A DNA stretch of 64,000 nucleotides from Mycetocola saprophilus (GCF_000718085.1 NZ_JOEC01000003.1:215862-279861), one strand, 5' to 3'; numbered from the stretch's first letter, positions 7,097 through 16,729 are shown. Numbers and translations are program-made. Notes: generated by a model not told the origin, from the letters alone.

Positions 7097-8212
7097 CTAG
7101 AGCAGGTCGTTGCGACCGGAGATCTTCAGCGCATCCACCACGGATTTCACCCGCTGGGCGTGCTCGCTGGTGGTGACCAGCAGGGCGTCCGGGGTGTCCA
7201 CCACCACGATGTTCTTCACACCGATCAGGCTGATCACGCGGTCGGTCTCGGACACCACGATGCCGCTGGAGGCATCCGCCAGCACGCGTGCATTCTCGCC
7301 CAGGATGGCCAGGTCGCCGCCGGCACCGCCGGTGTTGAGCTTGGCGAGCGAGGCGAAGTCGCCCACATCGTCCCACTTAAAGGCACCGGGGATCACCGCG
7401 AGGCGACCGGCTGCCGCGGCGGGCTCGGCCACCGAGTAGTCGATCGCGATCTTCTTGAGCGTGGGCCAGATGCGGTCCACCGCGGGGCCGCGGGTTGCCG
7501 GGTCATCCCAGGCGGCGGCGAGTTCCACGATCGAGGCGCGCAGTTCGGGCTGGTTACGGCCCAGCTCCTCGAGCAGCACATCGGCGCGGGTGATGAACAT
7601 CCCCGCGTTCCAGAGGTATCCGCCGTCGGCCAGGTAGCTCTGCGCGGTGGGCAGGTCGGGCTTCTCCACGAAGCACTCGACCGCGCGGGCACTCGCTGCA
7701 CCGGTGATGTTCAGGTCATCGGCCACCTTGATGTACCCAAAGCCCACGGCGGGCTCGGTCGGGGTAATACCGATGGTCGCGATAAACCCGGCGTCCGCTG
7801 CCAGCACGGCCTCGTTCACGGCGGAGCGGAACAGGCGGTCACCGCTGATCACGTGATCTGCGGCGAATGAACCGATGATCGCGTCCGGCTCCCGGCGCAC
7901 CAGGATCGCGGCGGCGAGGGCGATGGCCACGGTCGAATCCCGAGGATCGGCCTCCAGCACGATGTTCTGGTCCGCGAGCCCGGGCAGCTGCTCCTCCACG
8001 GCGGCGCGGTGCGCGCGTCCGGTCACGACCATGATGCGCTGGTCACCGGCGATCGGTGCCAGTCGGTCCCAGGTCGCCCGCAGCAGGGTCGAACCGGAGC
8101 CGGTGAGGTCGTGCAGGAACTTCGGTGCATCCGCGCGGGACAGCGGCCACAGTCGTGAGCCGACACCCCCGGCCGGAATCACGCTAAAAAAGCGGTCGAG
8201 TGCGGGTTTCAT
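7097..8212 (-). CDS. manC: Mannose-1-phosphate guanylyltransferase
   Basis: Makes GDP-mannose from mannose-1-phosphate and GTP for mannosylation of lipids and glycans. The 371-residue protein has the nucleotidyltransferase signature PAGGVGSRLWPLSR near the N-terminus, the FVEKP motif (ECFVEKPDLPTA) and GYLWNAGMF in the middle, and FKWDDVGDFASL later. Length fits the monofunctional enzyme without the phosphomannose isomerase domain. The ATG at 8212 is preceded by TACCCT (a -10 box) six bases upstream, so translation may be leaderless; GGAG overlaps this spacer. Divergent from sdhC. Confidence 0.9.
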   Translation of the reverse strand: MKPALDRFFSVIPAGGVGSRLWPLSRADAPKFLHDLTGSGSTLLRATWDRLAPIAGDQRIMVVTGRAHRAAVEEQLPGLADQNIVLEADPRDSTVAIALAAAILVRREPDAIIGSFAADHVISGDRLFRSAVNEAVLAADAGFIATIGITPTEPAVGFGYIKVADDLNITGAASARAVECFVEKPDLPTAQSYLADGGYLWNAGMFITRADVLLEELGRNQPELRASIVELAAAWDDPATRGPAVDRIWPTLKKIAIDYSVAEPAAAAGRLAVIPGAFKWDDVGDFASLAKLNTGGAGGDLAILGENARVLADASSGIVVSETDRVISLIGVKNIVVVDTPDALLVTTSEHAQRVKSVVDALKISGRNDLL

Positions 8213-8218
8213 GTCTCC

Positions 8219-8224
8219 AGGGTA
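8219..8224 (-). promoter_or_regulatory. -10 box of a leaderless manC promoter
   Basis: TACCCT on the minus strand, then GGAGAC, then the manC ATG. This follows the TANNNT-N6-ATG pattern seen at other genes in the window. Confidence 0.45.
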
Positions 8225-8493
8225 GTCGGCGCAACCTGGGAGGAGCGGGCGACTCGGCGGGCAACGCCTCAATCACCGGCGCCTCCCGGCGGGTGTCGCG
8301 TCACCCAGACAGCAAATTTGCCGGGAGTTCCCGGTGAACAGCTGGTTTCGGACAGCGAATATCTCCGACCACTAAGGGTCGCCTAAGCGGTAACCGACTC
8401 ATTGTCGACATAGGATGGGCGTAGCGCCTAAAAGACGCACGACGGCTCGTGTGGCTGTCGACCGAGGCTTCGACGATTATGGGAGGGCTGTTC
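8225..8493 (+). promoter_or_regulatory. Upstream region of the sdh operon
   Basis: This non-coding stretch between divergent manC and sdhC must hold the sdh promoter. The best -10 candidate is TAGGAT at 8411-8416, with no good -35 match. GGGAGTTCCC at about 8321-8330 is a short palindrome that could bind a regulator. No RNA gene is seen. Confidence 0.35.
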
Positions 8494-8913
8494 GTGTCAG
8501 TGCAGACTGCAGGGACTCCACCGAAGGCATCAAAAAAGAAACCGCGTCCCGCGGGTACGCTGTACCGCGGTCACGAGGGCATGTGGTCATGGGTTTTCCA
8601 CCGCATAACCGGCGTCGCGATCTTCTTCTTCCTGCTGGTTCACGTGCTGGATACCGCGCTGGTGCGTGTATCCCCCGAGGCGTATGACGCCGTGATCGGC
8701 ACCTACCAGACCCCGATCATGGGCATTGGCGAGGTCGGCCTGGTGGCCGCGATCGTCTTCCACGCCTTCAACGGTCTGCGGATCATCCTGGTGGACTTCT
8801 GGTCCAAGGGCACCCGCTACCAGAAGCTCATGTTCTGGATCGTGATCGCCCTCTGGGTGCTCACCATGCTCGCCTTTGTGCCGCGGCACCTGACCAACGT
8901 GTTCAGCCACTAG
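8494..8913 (+). CDS. sdhC: Succinate dehydrogenase cytochrome b556 subunit
   Basis: Membrane anchor of complex II; with SdhD it binds heme and quinone. The 139-residue protein has three membrane helices at about 40-60, 75-95 and 113-133, and the family motifs HRITGVAIFFFLLVHVLDTALV and FHAFNGLRIILVDF with conserved histidines. I chose the GTG at 8494 because GGGAGGG lies 6 bases upstream; an ATG five codons earlier overlaps that RBS. First gene of sdhCDAB; sdhD follows after 10 bases. Confidence 0.93.
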   Translation: MSVQTAGTPPKASKKKPRPAGTLYRGHEGMWSWVFHRITGVAIFFFLLVHVLDTALVRVSPEAYDAVIGTYQTPIMGIGEVGLVAAIVFHAFNGLRIILVDFWSKGTRYQKLMFWIVIALWVLTMLAFVPRHLTNVFSH

Positions 8914-8923
8914 GAGGCCCGCC

Positions 8924-9370
8924 ATGACTACTACCGAAATCGCGGCTCCCCGCTCCCCCCGCACCCGTGGAAACGGCACCAACTGGGAAAAGTGGGGCTG
9001 GCTGTACATGCGTGTCTCCGGCGTTGTGCTGGTGGTACTGATCTTTGGTCACCTGTTTGTGAACCTGTGGCAGGGCACCGGCGTCTCCGCCATTAACTTC
9101 GCCTTCGTGGCCGGCAAGTGGGCCGACCCGTTCTGGCAGTGGTGGGACGTCATCATGCTGTGGCTCGCGCTGATCCACGGCGGCAACGGCATGCGCACCA
9201 TCGTCAACGACTACGCCCGTGGCCGCACCACCCGCGGCATCCTGAAGATCGCCATCCTGGCGGCCGTCGCGATCCTGATCATCCTCGGCACGCTCGTGGT
9301 CTTCACGTTCGACCCCTGCATCGGAAACCCCTCCTCCGATGCCCTGATTCAGCTCTGCGCCGCGCACTAG
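8924..9370 (+). CDS. sdhD: Succinate dehydrogenase hydrophobic membrane anchor
   Basis: Second membrane subunit of complex II, 148 residues, three helices at about 30-50, 70-90 and 105-127. [10 protein letters not shown] and [20 protein letters not shown] are the conserved segments, with the histidines expected near the heme. The ATG follows AGGAGG at good spacing, only 10 bases after sdhC. The C-terminal tail beyond the last helix carries two cysteines, an unremarkable feature in this group. Confidence 0.92.
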   Translation: MTTTEIAAPRSPRTRGNGTNWEKWGWLYMRVSGVVLVVLIFGHLFVNLWQGTGVSAINFAFVAGKWADPFWQWWDVIMLWLALIHGGNGMRTIVNDYARGRTTRGILKIAILAAVAILIILGTLVVFTFDPCIGNPSSDALIQLCAAH

Positions 9371-9410
9371 CGACCGCGGACACCCAACGATCAACACATT
9401 GGAAAATTCT

Positions 9411-11213
9411 GTGACGAACAGCACCCAGGGATCCACCATCGTAGGCGGCGTCCACTACCACCAGTTCGACATCGTGATCATCGGTGCCGGCGGTGCCGGA
9501 ATGCGCGCGGCCATCGAGGCCGGACCGAATGCCAAGACCGCCGTCATCTCCAAGCTCTACCCGACCCGCTCGCACACCGGTGCGGCCCAGGGTGGCATGG
9601 CCGCCGCCCTTGCCAACGTCGAGGAAGACTCGTGGGAGTGGCACACCTTCGACACGATCAAGGGTGGCGACTACCTGGTCGACCAGGACGCCGCCGAGAT
9701 CCTGGCCAAGGAGGCCATCGACGCGGTCATCGACCTGGAGAACATGGGTCTGCCCTTCAACCGCACCCCCGAGGGCAAGATCGACCAGCGCCGCTTCGGC
9801 GGTCACACCCGCGACCACGGTAAGGCTCCGGTTCGCCGGGCCTGCTACGCGGCCGACCGCACCGGCCACATGATCCTGCAGACGCTGTACCAAAACTGCG
9901 TCAAGCACGGCATCAACTTCTTCAACGAGTTCTACGTCCTCGACCTCATCATGACCGAGGTGGACGGCGTCAAGCAGCCCTCGGGCGTGGTCGCCTATGA
10001 CCTCTCCACCGGCGAGCTGCACGTCTTCCAGGCCAAGGCGATGATCTTCGCCACCGGTGGCTTCGGCAAGATCTACAAGACCACCTCCAACGCCCACACC
10101 CTGACCGGTGATGGCGTCGGCATCGTCTGGCGCAAGGGCCTGCCGCTCGAGGACATGGAGTTCTTCCAGTTCCACCCGACCGGTCTGGCCGGCCTCGGCA
10201 TCCTCCTCACCGAGGGTGCCCGCGGTGAGGGTGCGATCCTGCGCAACGCCTCGGGTGAGCGCTTCATGGAGCGCTACGCCCCCACCATCAAGGACCTCGC
10301 CCCGCGTGACATCGTCGCCCGCTGCATGGTCCAGGAGGTGGCCGAGGGCCGCGGTGCCGGACCGCACAAGGACTACGTGTACCTCGACTGCACCCACCTG
10401 GGTGCCGAGGTCCTGGAAACCAAGCTGCCCGACATCACCGAGTTCGCCCGCACCTACCTGGGTGTCGACCCGGTGGTTGAACCCGTCCCGGTGATGCCGA
10501 CCGCCCACTACGCCATGGGTGGTATTCCCACCAACGTCAACGCCGAGGTTCTGCGCGATAACACCACCGTGGTTCCGGGTCTGTACGCCGCCGGCGAGTG
10601 CGCCTGCGTGTCCGTGCACGGCTCCAACCGTCTGGGCACCAACTCGCTGCTCGACATCAACGTGTTCGGGAAGCGCGCCGGAAACAACGCCGTCGAGTAC
10701 GTCAAGACCGCCGAGTTCGTGCCACTGCCCGAGGACCCCGCCAAGGAGGTGCGCGAGCTGCTCGAGCAGGTCCGCACCGGAACCGGCACCGAGCGCGTGG
10801 CCGTGCTGCGTAAGGAGCTGCAGGACCACATGGACCGCGGCGCCCAGGTGTTCCGCACCGATGAGTCCCTCGCCGAGGTCACCGAGACCATCCACCAGCT
10901 GCGCGAGCGCTATAAGAACATCAGCGTCCAGGACAAGGGCAAGCGGTTCAACACCGACCTGCTCGAGGCCATCGAGCTGGGCTTCCTGCTCGACCTCGCC
11001 GAGGTGGTTGTCTTCTCCGCCCGGAACCGCAAGGAGAGCCGCGGCGGTCACATGCGCGATGACTTCCCCAAGCGCGACGACGAAAACTACATGCAGCACA
11101 CCATGGCGTACCTGAGCGGCGATCCGCACTCCGCCGACGCCGGTGACCACATCACGCTGGACTGGAAGCCCGTGGTCATTACCCGTTACCAGCCGATGGA
11201 AAGGAAGTACTAA
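9411..11213 (+). CDS. sdhA: Succinate dehydrogenase flavoprotein subunit
   Basis: Catalytic FAD subunit that oxidises succinate to fumarate. The 600-residue protein has the FAD motif [17 protein letters not shown], the covalent flavin-binding histidine in [10 protein letters not shown], the active-site region [44 protein letters not shown], and the C-terminal [31 protein letters not shown] chose the GTG at 9411 (GGAAA 6 bases upstream, MTNSTQ start as in relatives); a TTG four codons earlier is the other option. The last codons run to 2 bases before sdhB. Confidence 0.96.
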   Translation: MTNSTQGSTIVGGVHYHQFDIVIIGAGGAGMRAAIEAGPNAKTAVISKLYPTRSHTGAAQGGMAAALANVEEDSWEWHTFDTIKGGDYLVDQDAAEILAKEAIDAVIDLENMGLPFNRTPEGKIDQRRFGGHTRDHGKAPVRRACYAADRTGHMILQTLYQNCVKHGINFFNEFYVLDLIMTEVDGVKQPSGVVAYDLSTGELHVFQAKAMIFATGGFGKIYKTTSNAHTLTGDGVGIVWRKGLPLEDMEFFQFHPTGLAGLGILLTEGARGEGAILRNASGERFMERYAPTIKDLAPRDIVARCMVQEVAEGRGAGPHKDYVYLDCTHLGAEVLETKLPDITEFARTYLGVDPVVEPVPVMPTAHYAMGGIPTNVNAEVLRDNTTVVPGLYAAGECACVSVHGSNRLGTNSLLDINVFGKRAGNNAVEYVKTAEFVPLPEDPAKEVRELLEQVRTGTGTERVAVLRKELQDHMDRGAQVFRTDESLAEVTETIHQLRERYKNISVQDKGKRFNTDLLEAIELGFLLDLAEVVVFSARNRKESRGGHMRDDFPKRDDENYMQHTMAYLSGDPHSADAGDHITLDWKPVVITRYQPMERKY

Positions 11214-11215
11214 TC

Positions 11216-11977
11216 GTGGCTACCGCTACCGCCGAGAAGCCGCCGGCAGCCGCCGATGCGGTCCCGTCCTTCACCGTCACCCTAATCATCCGCCGGTTCG
11301 ACCCGGAGGTTGACGAGGAGCCGCGCTGGCAGGACTACGATGTGGAGCTCTACGGTACCGACCGTGTGCTCGACGCGCTGCACAAGATCAAGTGGGAGCA
11401 GGACGGGTCGCTGACCTTCCGCCGTTCCTGCGCGCACGGCATCTGCGGCTCGGATGCGATGCGCATCAACGGCCGCAACCGCCTGGCCTGCAAGACCCTG
11501 ATCAAGGACCTCGACATCTCGAAGCCCATCTACGTGGAGGCCATCAAGGGTCTGCCGCTGGAGAAGGACCTCGTGGTCGATATGGAGCCCTTCTTCGAGT
11601 CCTTCCGTGAGGTGCAGCCCTTCCTGCAGGCCAACAGCACCCCCGGCACCGGCAAGGAGCGCGTACAGTCGGTGGCCGACCGCGCCCGCTTTGACGACAC
11701 CACCAAGTGCATCCTGTGCGCCGCGTGCACGTCGTCCTGCCCGGTGTTCTGGACCGACGGCCAGTACTTCGGCCCGGCGGCGATCGTGAACGCCCACCGC
11801 TTCATCTTCGACTCCCGCGACGACCAGGCCAAGGTCCGCCTCGACATCCTCAACGACAAGGAGGGCGTGTGGCGCTGCCGCACCACCTTCAACTGCTCCG
11901 AGGCCTGCCCCCGTGGCATCCAGGTGACCCAGGCCATCGCCGAGGTCAAGTCGGCGATCATGCGCGGCAAGCCGTAA
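11216..11977 (+). CDS. sdhB: Succinate dehydrogenase iron-sulfur subunit
   Basis: Carries electrons from SdhA to the membrane quinone site. The 253-residue protein has the plant-type [2Fe-2S] cysteines in SCAHGICGSDAMRINGRNRLAC and the ferredoxin-type clusters in CILCAACTSSCP and CRTTFNCSEACP. The GTG start lies 2 bases after the sdhA stop, so it is translationally coupled. It ends the operon, followed by a strong terminator. Confidence 0.96.
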   Translation: MATATAEKPPAAADAVPSFTVTLIIRRFDPEVDEEPRWQDYDVELYGTDRVLDALHKIKWEQDGSLTFRRSCAHGICGSDAMRINGRNRLACKTLIKDLDISKPIYVEAIKGLPLEKDLVVDMEPFFESFREVQPFLQANSTPGTGKERVQSVADRARFDDTTKCILCAACTSSCPVFWTDGQYFGPAAIVNAHRFIFDSRDDQAKVRLDILNDKEGVWRCRTTFNCSEACPRGIQVTQAIAEVKSAIMRGKP

Positions 11978-11992
11978 GAACCACTCCGATGC

Positions 11993-12026
11993 GACGGGCC
12001 TCGATCCTCCGGGATCGAGGCCCGTC
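11993..12026 (+). terminator. Terminator of the sdh operon
   Basis: A perfect 14-bp stem (GACGGGCCTCGATC and its complement) with a 6-base loop, 15 bases after sdhB. The tail GTGGTGTGG is only weakly T-rich, as is common in high-GC actinobacteria. Confidence 0.7.
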
Positions 12027-12095
12027 GTGGTGTGGCGGGTGCGGGCGCTCCGCGGGCCCAAATTCTCGCTAGGCTGTGGGAGACGAAAGGGAGTC

Positions 12096-12551
12096 ATGAC
12101 CGCCGCCTCCGCGCACCGAAAAAAGCTTGTCCCCCGCGTGATTGTGCTCGCGCTGCTGCTATGGGTCATTCTCTGCGTCGCGCTCCCCGGCCCGGTCCCG
12201 ATCCAGTTCGGCAATGCCGACGCCCCGGCCGCGGGCGGCGTCTCCAGCTGGTTTGTCGCCATCGCGATGGCCCTGATCATGTTGGTCACGGTCTGGGCCT
12301 TCCGCAGCGGACACGCGACCCGAACCCCGGATCAGCGACGCGGCGACCTGGCCGCCCTGCTGATCGCCCAGAGCCTGTTTGGGTATTCGCTGGTTGCCGC
12401 GGGGTCGATCCCCGCCGCCGACCTCCCGGTGTCCTGGCTGCCGCTGGCCGTGGCCATCGTAGCGGCCACCGCCGGATACTTCATCACCCACCGCATCGTT
12501 GATCACAATCCGGAGGTTGCCCCTTTCGAGTCGACCGATTCGGGTTCATAA
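12096..12551 (+). CDS. Small membrane protein, DUF1648-like
   Basis: A 151-residue integral membrane protein with about four helices (near 16-32, 50-67, 85-103 and 110-127). The segment ALPGPVPIQFGNADAPAAGGVSSW resembles the DUF1648/SdpI-type motif (LPDPVPTHFGxxGxxDxW) found between the first two helices. Function is unknown. The ATG at 12096 has AAGGGAG 3-4 bases upstream, and TAGGCT at 12070-12075 is a likely -10 box. The frame is open from 12027 but that part overlaps the sdh terminator. Confidence 0.7.
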   Translation: MTAASAHRKKLVPRVIVLALLLWVILCVALPGPVPIQFGNADAPAAGGVSSWFVAIAMALIMLVTVWAFRSGHATRTPDQRRGDLAALLIAQSLFGYSLVAAGSIPAADLPVSWLPLAVAIVAATAGYFITHRIVDHNPEVAPFESTDSGS

Positions 12552-12591
12552 TCGAATCAGCGCATAACGCGCATGATCGAGAGGACCAACG

Positions 12592-13002
12592 ATGACCGTC
12601 TCCCTGAATCCGTACATCAACTTTCGTGGCGAGGGCCGCGCGGCGCTCGAGTTCTACCATGGGATCCTCGGCGGTGAGCTGACCATCTCGACCTTCGGGG
12701 AGGCCGGCATGCCGGTGGACCCCGCGGATGCCGACCTGATCATGCACGGCATGATCGTCTCCCCCTCGGGGCTGACCCTGATGGTCTCCGACACCCCGAG
12801 CTATATGGAGCTCACCGTGGGTGACAATGTCTCGGTTTCGCTCTCGGGACCGGATGAGGCCGAGCTGCGCGGCTACTGGGAGGGTCTGCTCCCCGGTGCC
12901 ACCGTGCAGGCTCCGCTGGAAACCGCGCCGTGGGGCGACACCTTCGGGATGCTGGTGGACTCGTTTGGAATCGGCTGGCTGGTCAACATCACCGCCAACT
13001 AG
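12592..13002 (+). CDS. VOC (PhnB/glyoxalase-like) superfamily protein
   Basis: A 136-residue member of the PhnB-like branch of the vicinal oxygen chelate fold. It starts SLNPYINFRGEGRAALEFYHGILGG and ends with the second half WGDTFGMLVDSFGIGWLVNI, the typical closing of this group. PhnB-type proteins have no settled enzymatic function; some bind metals. The ATG has GAGAGGA 6 bases upstream. It stands 40 bases after the small membrane protein gene and could share its transcript. Confidence 0.85.
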   Translation: MTVSLNPYINFRGEGRAALEFYHGILGGELTISTFGEAGMPVDPADADLIMHGMIVSPSGLTLMVSDTPSYMELTVGDNVSVSLSGPDEAELRGYWEGLLPGATVQAPLETAPWGDTFGMLVDSFGIGWLVNITAN

Positions 13003-13009
13003 CGCACAA

Positions 13010-13048
13010 AAAAGCGGCCCATCCTCGGTGAGGGTGGGCCGCCTTTTG
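13010..13048. terminator. Bidirectional terminator
   Basis: GCGGCCCATCCTC and GAGGGTGGGCCGC form a 13-bp stem with one mismatch-free G-C rich core and a 3-base loop; AAAAAA precedes and TTTTGTT follows. It serves the plus-strand VOC gene and the converging minus-strand gene. Confidence 0.8.
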
Positions 13049-13057
13049 TTGCTCGAA

Positions 13058-13879
13058 CTACTTGATCGGAACCAGCACGCCCTGGTGTCCCTGACCGGCG
13101 ATCACGGCGAGCTTACCCGCGTCATCGTTGGGCACGATCAGCGCGATGTTTCCGGTCACCGACTGGCCCGGGGTCAGCGTCTCATCCAGGGTGAAGCGCG
13201 GCTCGGGGGCGTATCCGAAGGTGTCCTCCAGCGGGTAGAGCTCATCGGCGGAGGTAACGTACTGCACCGGGGCTTCGAGGAGGTTGCCCTCGCCGGTGCC
13301 GGTGTAGGTCACCGTGTAGTTCACCACGGCGTAGCTGTGGCCGTCGATCGGCTCGGCGTTGTCGGCGTCCGCCGCCAGCACCTCGGCGGTCTGGTTCGGG
13401 GTGAAGGAGTTGATCACGACGGTGTAGCCGTCGCCCACGATCGGGGTACCGATCGCTCCAACCTCATCCGCGCTCTCGTCCACCTCGGTGGGCTCCGCGG
13501 AGGGCAGCAGCGAGGAGTTCGCCAGCGGACCCTCGCCCTTCTGACCCTGCTCGATCAGGGTAGCGGTGAAGATCAGGCCAATCACCAGGAGGACAGCGCC
13601 GATGATGACGCCGACGGCTCCCAGGATCAGACCGGTCAGCGCAAAGGCCTTGGGCTGACGCTTGACCAGCGCAATGATGCCGAAGACCACGGCGATAATA
13701 CCGAGCAGGATGCTCAGCGGCGGCAGGAACACGAAGACGACGGCAACGATTCCCAGCACCAGGGCGGTGATTGCCAGACCACGGCTGGAGGCGGGAACGG
13801 ATGCGGGCTCAAATGGTGCCTGCGGCTGCGGGGCAACCGGAAGCTGCTCAGGCTGTCCAGGATATTCAGAGTTAGTCAT
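13058..13879 (-). CDS. DUF4190/DUF4352-type membrane-anchored protein (paralog A)
   Basis: A 273-residue protein. A Pro-rich cytoplasmic tail (1-33) is followed by two helices in DUF4190 style (about 35-70 and 80-108, with the KRQPKAFALTGLILGAVG link), a short acidic spacer, and an extracellular beta-rich domain from about 140 with DGYTVVINSFTPNQ and SYAVVNYTVTYTGTG, as in DUF4352 proteins. Such proteins are often cell-surface proteins of unknown role. The paralog at 14033-14836 has the same layout, so this is a tandem duplication. Confidence 0.8.
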   Translation of the reverse strand: MTNSEYPGQPEQLPVAPQPQAPFEPASVPASSRGLAITALVLGIVAVVFVFLPPLSILLGIIAVVFGIIALVKRQPKAFALTGLILGAVGVIIGAVLLVIGLIFTATLIEQGQKGEGPLANSSLLPSAEPTEVDESADEVGAIGTPIVGDGYTVVINSFTPNQTAEVLAADADNAEPIDGHSYAVVNYTVTYTGTGEGNLLEAPVQYVTSADELYPLEDTFGYAPEPRFTLDETLTPGQSVTGNIALIVPNDDAGKLAVIAGQGHQGVLVPIK

Positions 13880-13897
13880 GATATGGCCAACAATAGC

Positions 13898-13914
13898 GTG
13901 AGTTATTTTCTCAC
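13898..13914. promoter_or_regulatory. Inverted repeat upstream of paralog A
   Basis: GTGAG-TTATTTT-CTCAC lies 19 bases before the ATG of paralog A. On the minus strand a TATTGT hexamer follows it, so the repeat overlaps the likely -35 region. It may be an operator. Confidence 0.3.
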
Positions 13915-13984
13915 TCCGAATCCAGCCCCACCCCCCTTTCGGGGTTGATGGGGGTTACCGTGCGAGCGGGGCCACCCACCCCAC

Positions 13985-14015
13985 GCAAAAGGAGGGCCCC
14001 ATCGGGACCCTCCTT
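13985..14015 (-). terminator. Terminator of paralog B
   Basis: On the minus strand AAGGAGGGTCCC and GGGGCCCTCCTT pair (12 bp, one G-U) around a 3-base loop and run into TTTTGCG. It lies 18 bases after the stop codon of the gene at 14033-14836. Confidence 0.65.
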
Positions 14016-14032
14016 CGCTCGGCAGCGCCGTA

Positions 14033-14836
14033 TTACTTGATGGCAACAAATACCGGGTCGGTCAGCAGTCCGGCACGAACCCGAAGGACTCCCTCATCGC
14101 CATCCGGGAAGGCGAGTGCGGTGTTCCCGGTGGCACTGGCTCCGGCAAACAGCTCCTCAAAACCGATGGCGGGCTCGGGTGCCACGACAAGCTGGCTGGT
14201 GGCATCCACGACGTTTCCGGCGGAGGTCACGTAGTCAATGGATACGAGCCCCGCGTTACCCGAGTCGGCCCCGGTGTAGGTCACGGTGTAGTTGATGACC
14301 GCGTAGCTGCTGCCGGCCGCGGGGGCCTCGTTGAAGGGGTTTGCCGCGAGAACAGCGTCATTCTGGCCCAGGGTCACCGAGTTGATGACGACGGTGTATT
14401 CCTTACCTTCGATGGTGGTGCCCAGCGCGATCGGGTTTTCCCGGGTACCCAGGGTGTCATCGCCGGCCTCTTCGCCTTCGGTCTGGACGTTGACTCCGGT
14501 CTCCTTCTGGACGGAATCGATCGCGGCACCCACAACCACACCGGCCAGGATGGTCACGATCAGCGAGGTGATCAGTCCGACGGCACCCAGGATCAGACCG
14601 GTCAGCGCGAACGCCTTCGACTGACGCTTCACCAGCGCAACGATTCCGAGGATGACGGCAACCGCACCCACGATGATGCCGGCGACCGGGAAGAACCCGA
14701 TCAGAACGGCGACGATACCCACCACGAGTGCGGCCACCGCGAGCCCCTTAGCCGCGGTCGGAGCCACGGGAGGAACGGGCGCCGGCGCGATCGGCGGCTG
14801 AGGTGCAGAATTTACAGGAGATTCAAAGTTAGACAT
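14033..14836 (-). CDS. DUF4190/DUF4352-type membrane-anchored protein (paralog B)
   Basis: A 267-residue paralog of the neighbouring gene. Shared features are the Pro-rich tail, two membrane segments joined by VKRQSKAFALTGLILGAVG, an acidic linker (about 118-135), and an outer domain with EYTVVINSVTLGQN and SYAVINYTVTYTGA. Each gene has its own terminator and upstream region, so they are transcribed separately. The divergence in the linker and outer domain suggests separate ligands or partners. Function is unknown. Confidence 0.8.
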   Translation of the reverse strand: MSNFESPVNSAPQPPIAPAPVPPVAPTAAKGLAVAALVVGIVAVLIGFFPVAGIIVGAVAVILGIVALVKRQSKAFALTGLILGAVGLITSLIVTILAGVVVGAAIDSVQKETGVNVQTEGEEAGDDTLGTRENPIALGTTIEGKEYTVVINSVTLGQNDAVLAANPFNEAPAAGSSYAVINYTVTYTGADSGNAGLVSIDYVTSAGNVVDATSQLVVAPEPAIGFEELFAGASATGNTALAFPDGDEGVLRVRAGLLTDPVFVAIK

Positions 14837-14965
14837 AATTAAACAAACGTTATACGTTGAATCGTCTGGCCGCCACTCGACAGTCGCCCCCTGTTCGGGA
14901 GTTTCGTCGCGTCGGAGGAGGTACGGGCACGAGTCATCGCTGCCTCGGCGGCTATTCCGCGGGAA

Positions 14966-16606
14966 CTATCCCTCGGTCATCACCAGTCGTGCCTCGGCCG
15001 GGGTCGCGGCCGCAAGCGCCCGGGAAGCCAGCAATCTTGCGTGTTCCAGGGTGTGCTGGCGCAGCTCGGTGCGTACGTCCGCGAGCGCCTCGGGGGCCAT
15101 CGACAGCGATGTGACGCCGAGCCCCACCAGGATGACCGCGAGCAGCGGATCCCCCGCCGCTTCTCCGCACACCCCCACGGGCTTGCCCGACTGACCGCCG
15201 GCATCCCCGATCATCCTGATCAGGCGCAGCACCGCTGGGTGCCAGGGATCCTGATACTCGGCCAGCGCACCCAGCTGCCGATCGGCGGCGAGGGTGTACT
15301 GGGTAAGGTCGTTGGTCCCAATCGAGACGAAGTCGGCGATGCCCAGGATCTGCGCGGCCAGCAGGGCGGCCGAGGGCACCTCGGCCATGACCCCCGCGGT
15401 GCCGAGTCCCAGTTCGCGAGCCAGCAGCACAAACCTGGCGGTTTCGGCGGCATCGGCGATCATCGGGGCCATCACCCGCACGTCCGCACGGCAGCTGTCG
15501 GCGGCGATGGCGAGCGCCCGCAGCTGATCGCGCAGGATCGAATCATCTCCCCGGAACGCGCGCAGCCCGCGCATGCCCAGGGCCGGGTTGGGTTCGGCGG
15601 TATCCACCGGGAGGAATGCGAGCGGCTTATCGGCACCGGCGTCCAGGGTGCGTACGATGACCCGACGGCCGGGGAACTCCTCGAAGATCCGCTGGTAGTG
15701 CTCCACCTGCTCGGCGATACTCGGGGCGCGGTCGGCATCCAGGAACAGGAGTTCGGTTCGCAGCAGCCCCACGCCCTCGGCACCGAGTTCGCGGGCCGCC
15801 TGGGCCTCATCGGCCCGGGTCAGGTTGGCCAGGAGCGGAATCGGGGTGTCATCGGCGAGGGTTCCCGGGCCCACCGGGACCTTGGAGCGGCGACGACCCA
15901 GCCGGCGGCGAGCGGTCTGCACATCCTCGGGGGTCGGATCGATAGTGACGGTACCCTCGGCCGCATCCAGCAGCACCTCGGTCCCGTCCACCAGCGCGTC
16001 CACATCGCCCACACCGACCACGGCAACCAGGGCCTTGGCCCGCGCGAGGATCGCCGTATGCGAGGTGGGGCCGCCTCCGCTGGTGATCAGCCCGAGGACG
16101 CGCCCCAGGTCAAGGCCCACGGTGTCGGCCGGGGCCAGATCGTGAGCCACCAGGATAAAGGGGGTATCCGAGTCGGGGATGCCCGGCACCGGAACCCCGC
16201 GCAGGTGCGCGATCGTGCGCTGGGAAAGGTCGCCCAGGTCGGAGGCACGCTCGGCCATATAGCCGCCCATCGAGAGCAGCATCTGCTGGAAGGTGTGGAA
16301 CGCCTCAAAGATCGCACGCTCGGCGGTCTTCTGGGCGGCGATTCGGGAGCGCACATCGGTCAGCAGCGAGGGATCCTGCGCCATCTGAGCCTGAGCCTCC
16401 AGCACCGCTCGTGCCTCGCCGGTGGTGTGCTCGGCATGCTGGGAGAGATCATGGGCGGTCTCGCGCAGCGCGGCCTCGGCCCGGGATGATTCCCAGGCCG
16501 CCGTGTTGCTGCGCGGACGATCCGAGGGCTCGGGCAACGGTTCGGGCATACGCAGGACCGGTCCGGTGACCACACCGCGACCAACACCCACCCCCTGCAC
16601 CCGCAC
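14966..16606 (-). CDS. ptsI: Phosphoenolpyruvate-protein phosphotransferase (PTS enzyme I)
   Basis: First enzyme of the PTS: takes phosphate from PEP onto a histidine and passes it to HPr. The 546-residue protein shows the phospho-His motif GGGPTSHTAILAR (His183), the PEP-binding domain with GVGLLRTELLFLD, ALGMRGLRAFRG and FVSIGTNDLTQYTLAADR, and the catalytic Cys in GVCGEAAGDP. Slightly short of the usual 560-575. The start chosen is GTG 16606 with AAGGGA 6 bases upstream. No HPr gene is adjacent. It supplies the EIIA/EIIB pair at 4993-5733 in principle. Confidence 0.92.
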   Translation of the reverse strand: MRVQGVGVGRGVVTGPVLRMPEPLPEPSDRPRSNTAAWESSRAEAALRETAHDLSQHAEHTTGEARAVLEAQAQMAQDPSLLTDVRSRIAAQKTAERAIFEAFHTFQQMLLSMGGYMAERASDLGDLSQRTIAHLRGVPVPGIPDSDTPFILVAHDLAPADTVGLDLGRVLGLITSGGGPTSHTAILARAKALVAVVGVGDVDALVDGTEVLLDAAEGTVTIDPTPEDVQTARRRLGRRRSKVPVGPGTLADDTPIPLLANLTRADEAQAARELGAEGVGLLRTELLFLDADRAPSIAEQVEHYQRIFEEFPGRRVIVRTLDAGADKPLAFLPVDTAEPNPALGMRGLRAFRGDDSILRDQLRALAIAADSCRADVRVMAPMIADAAETARFVLLARELGLGTAGVMAEVPSAALLAAQILGIADFVSIGTNDLTQYTLAADRQLGALAEYQDPWHPAVLRLIRMIGDAGGQSGKPVGVCGEAAGDPLLAVILVGLGVTSLSMAPEALADVRTELRQHTLEHARLLASRALAAATPAEARLVMTEG

Positions 16607-16729
16607 CCGGTTCCCTTCGTTCGCCCGCTATCTAGGGTTCAGCCTAGGCCAGGTCCGAGCCGGGCGCACATTCGAAGGAGGAATCCCGCGGCGTTCCCCG
16701 GAAATCTCCCCACCCGATCACGCCCCCAT

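Noticed and set aside
9303..11150. 615-codon minus-strand open frame antisense to sdhA
   Set aside because: Shadow of a well-supported gene; composition is repetitive and no motif is seen.
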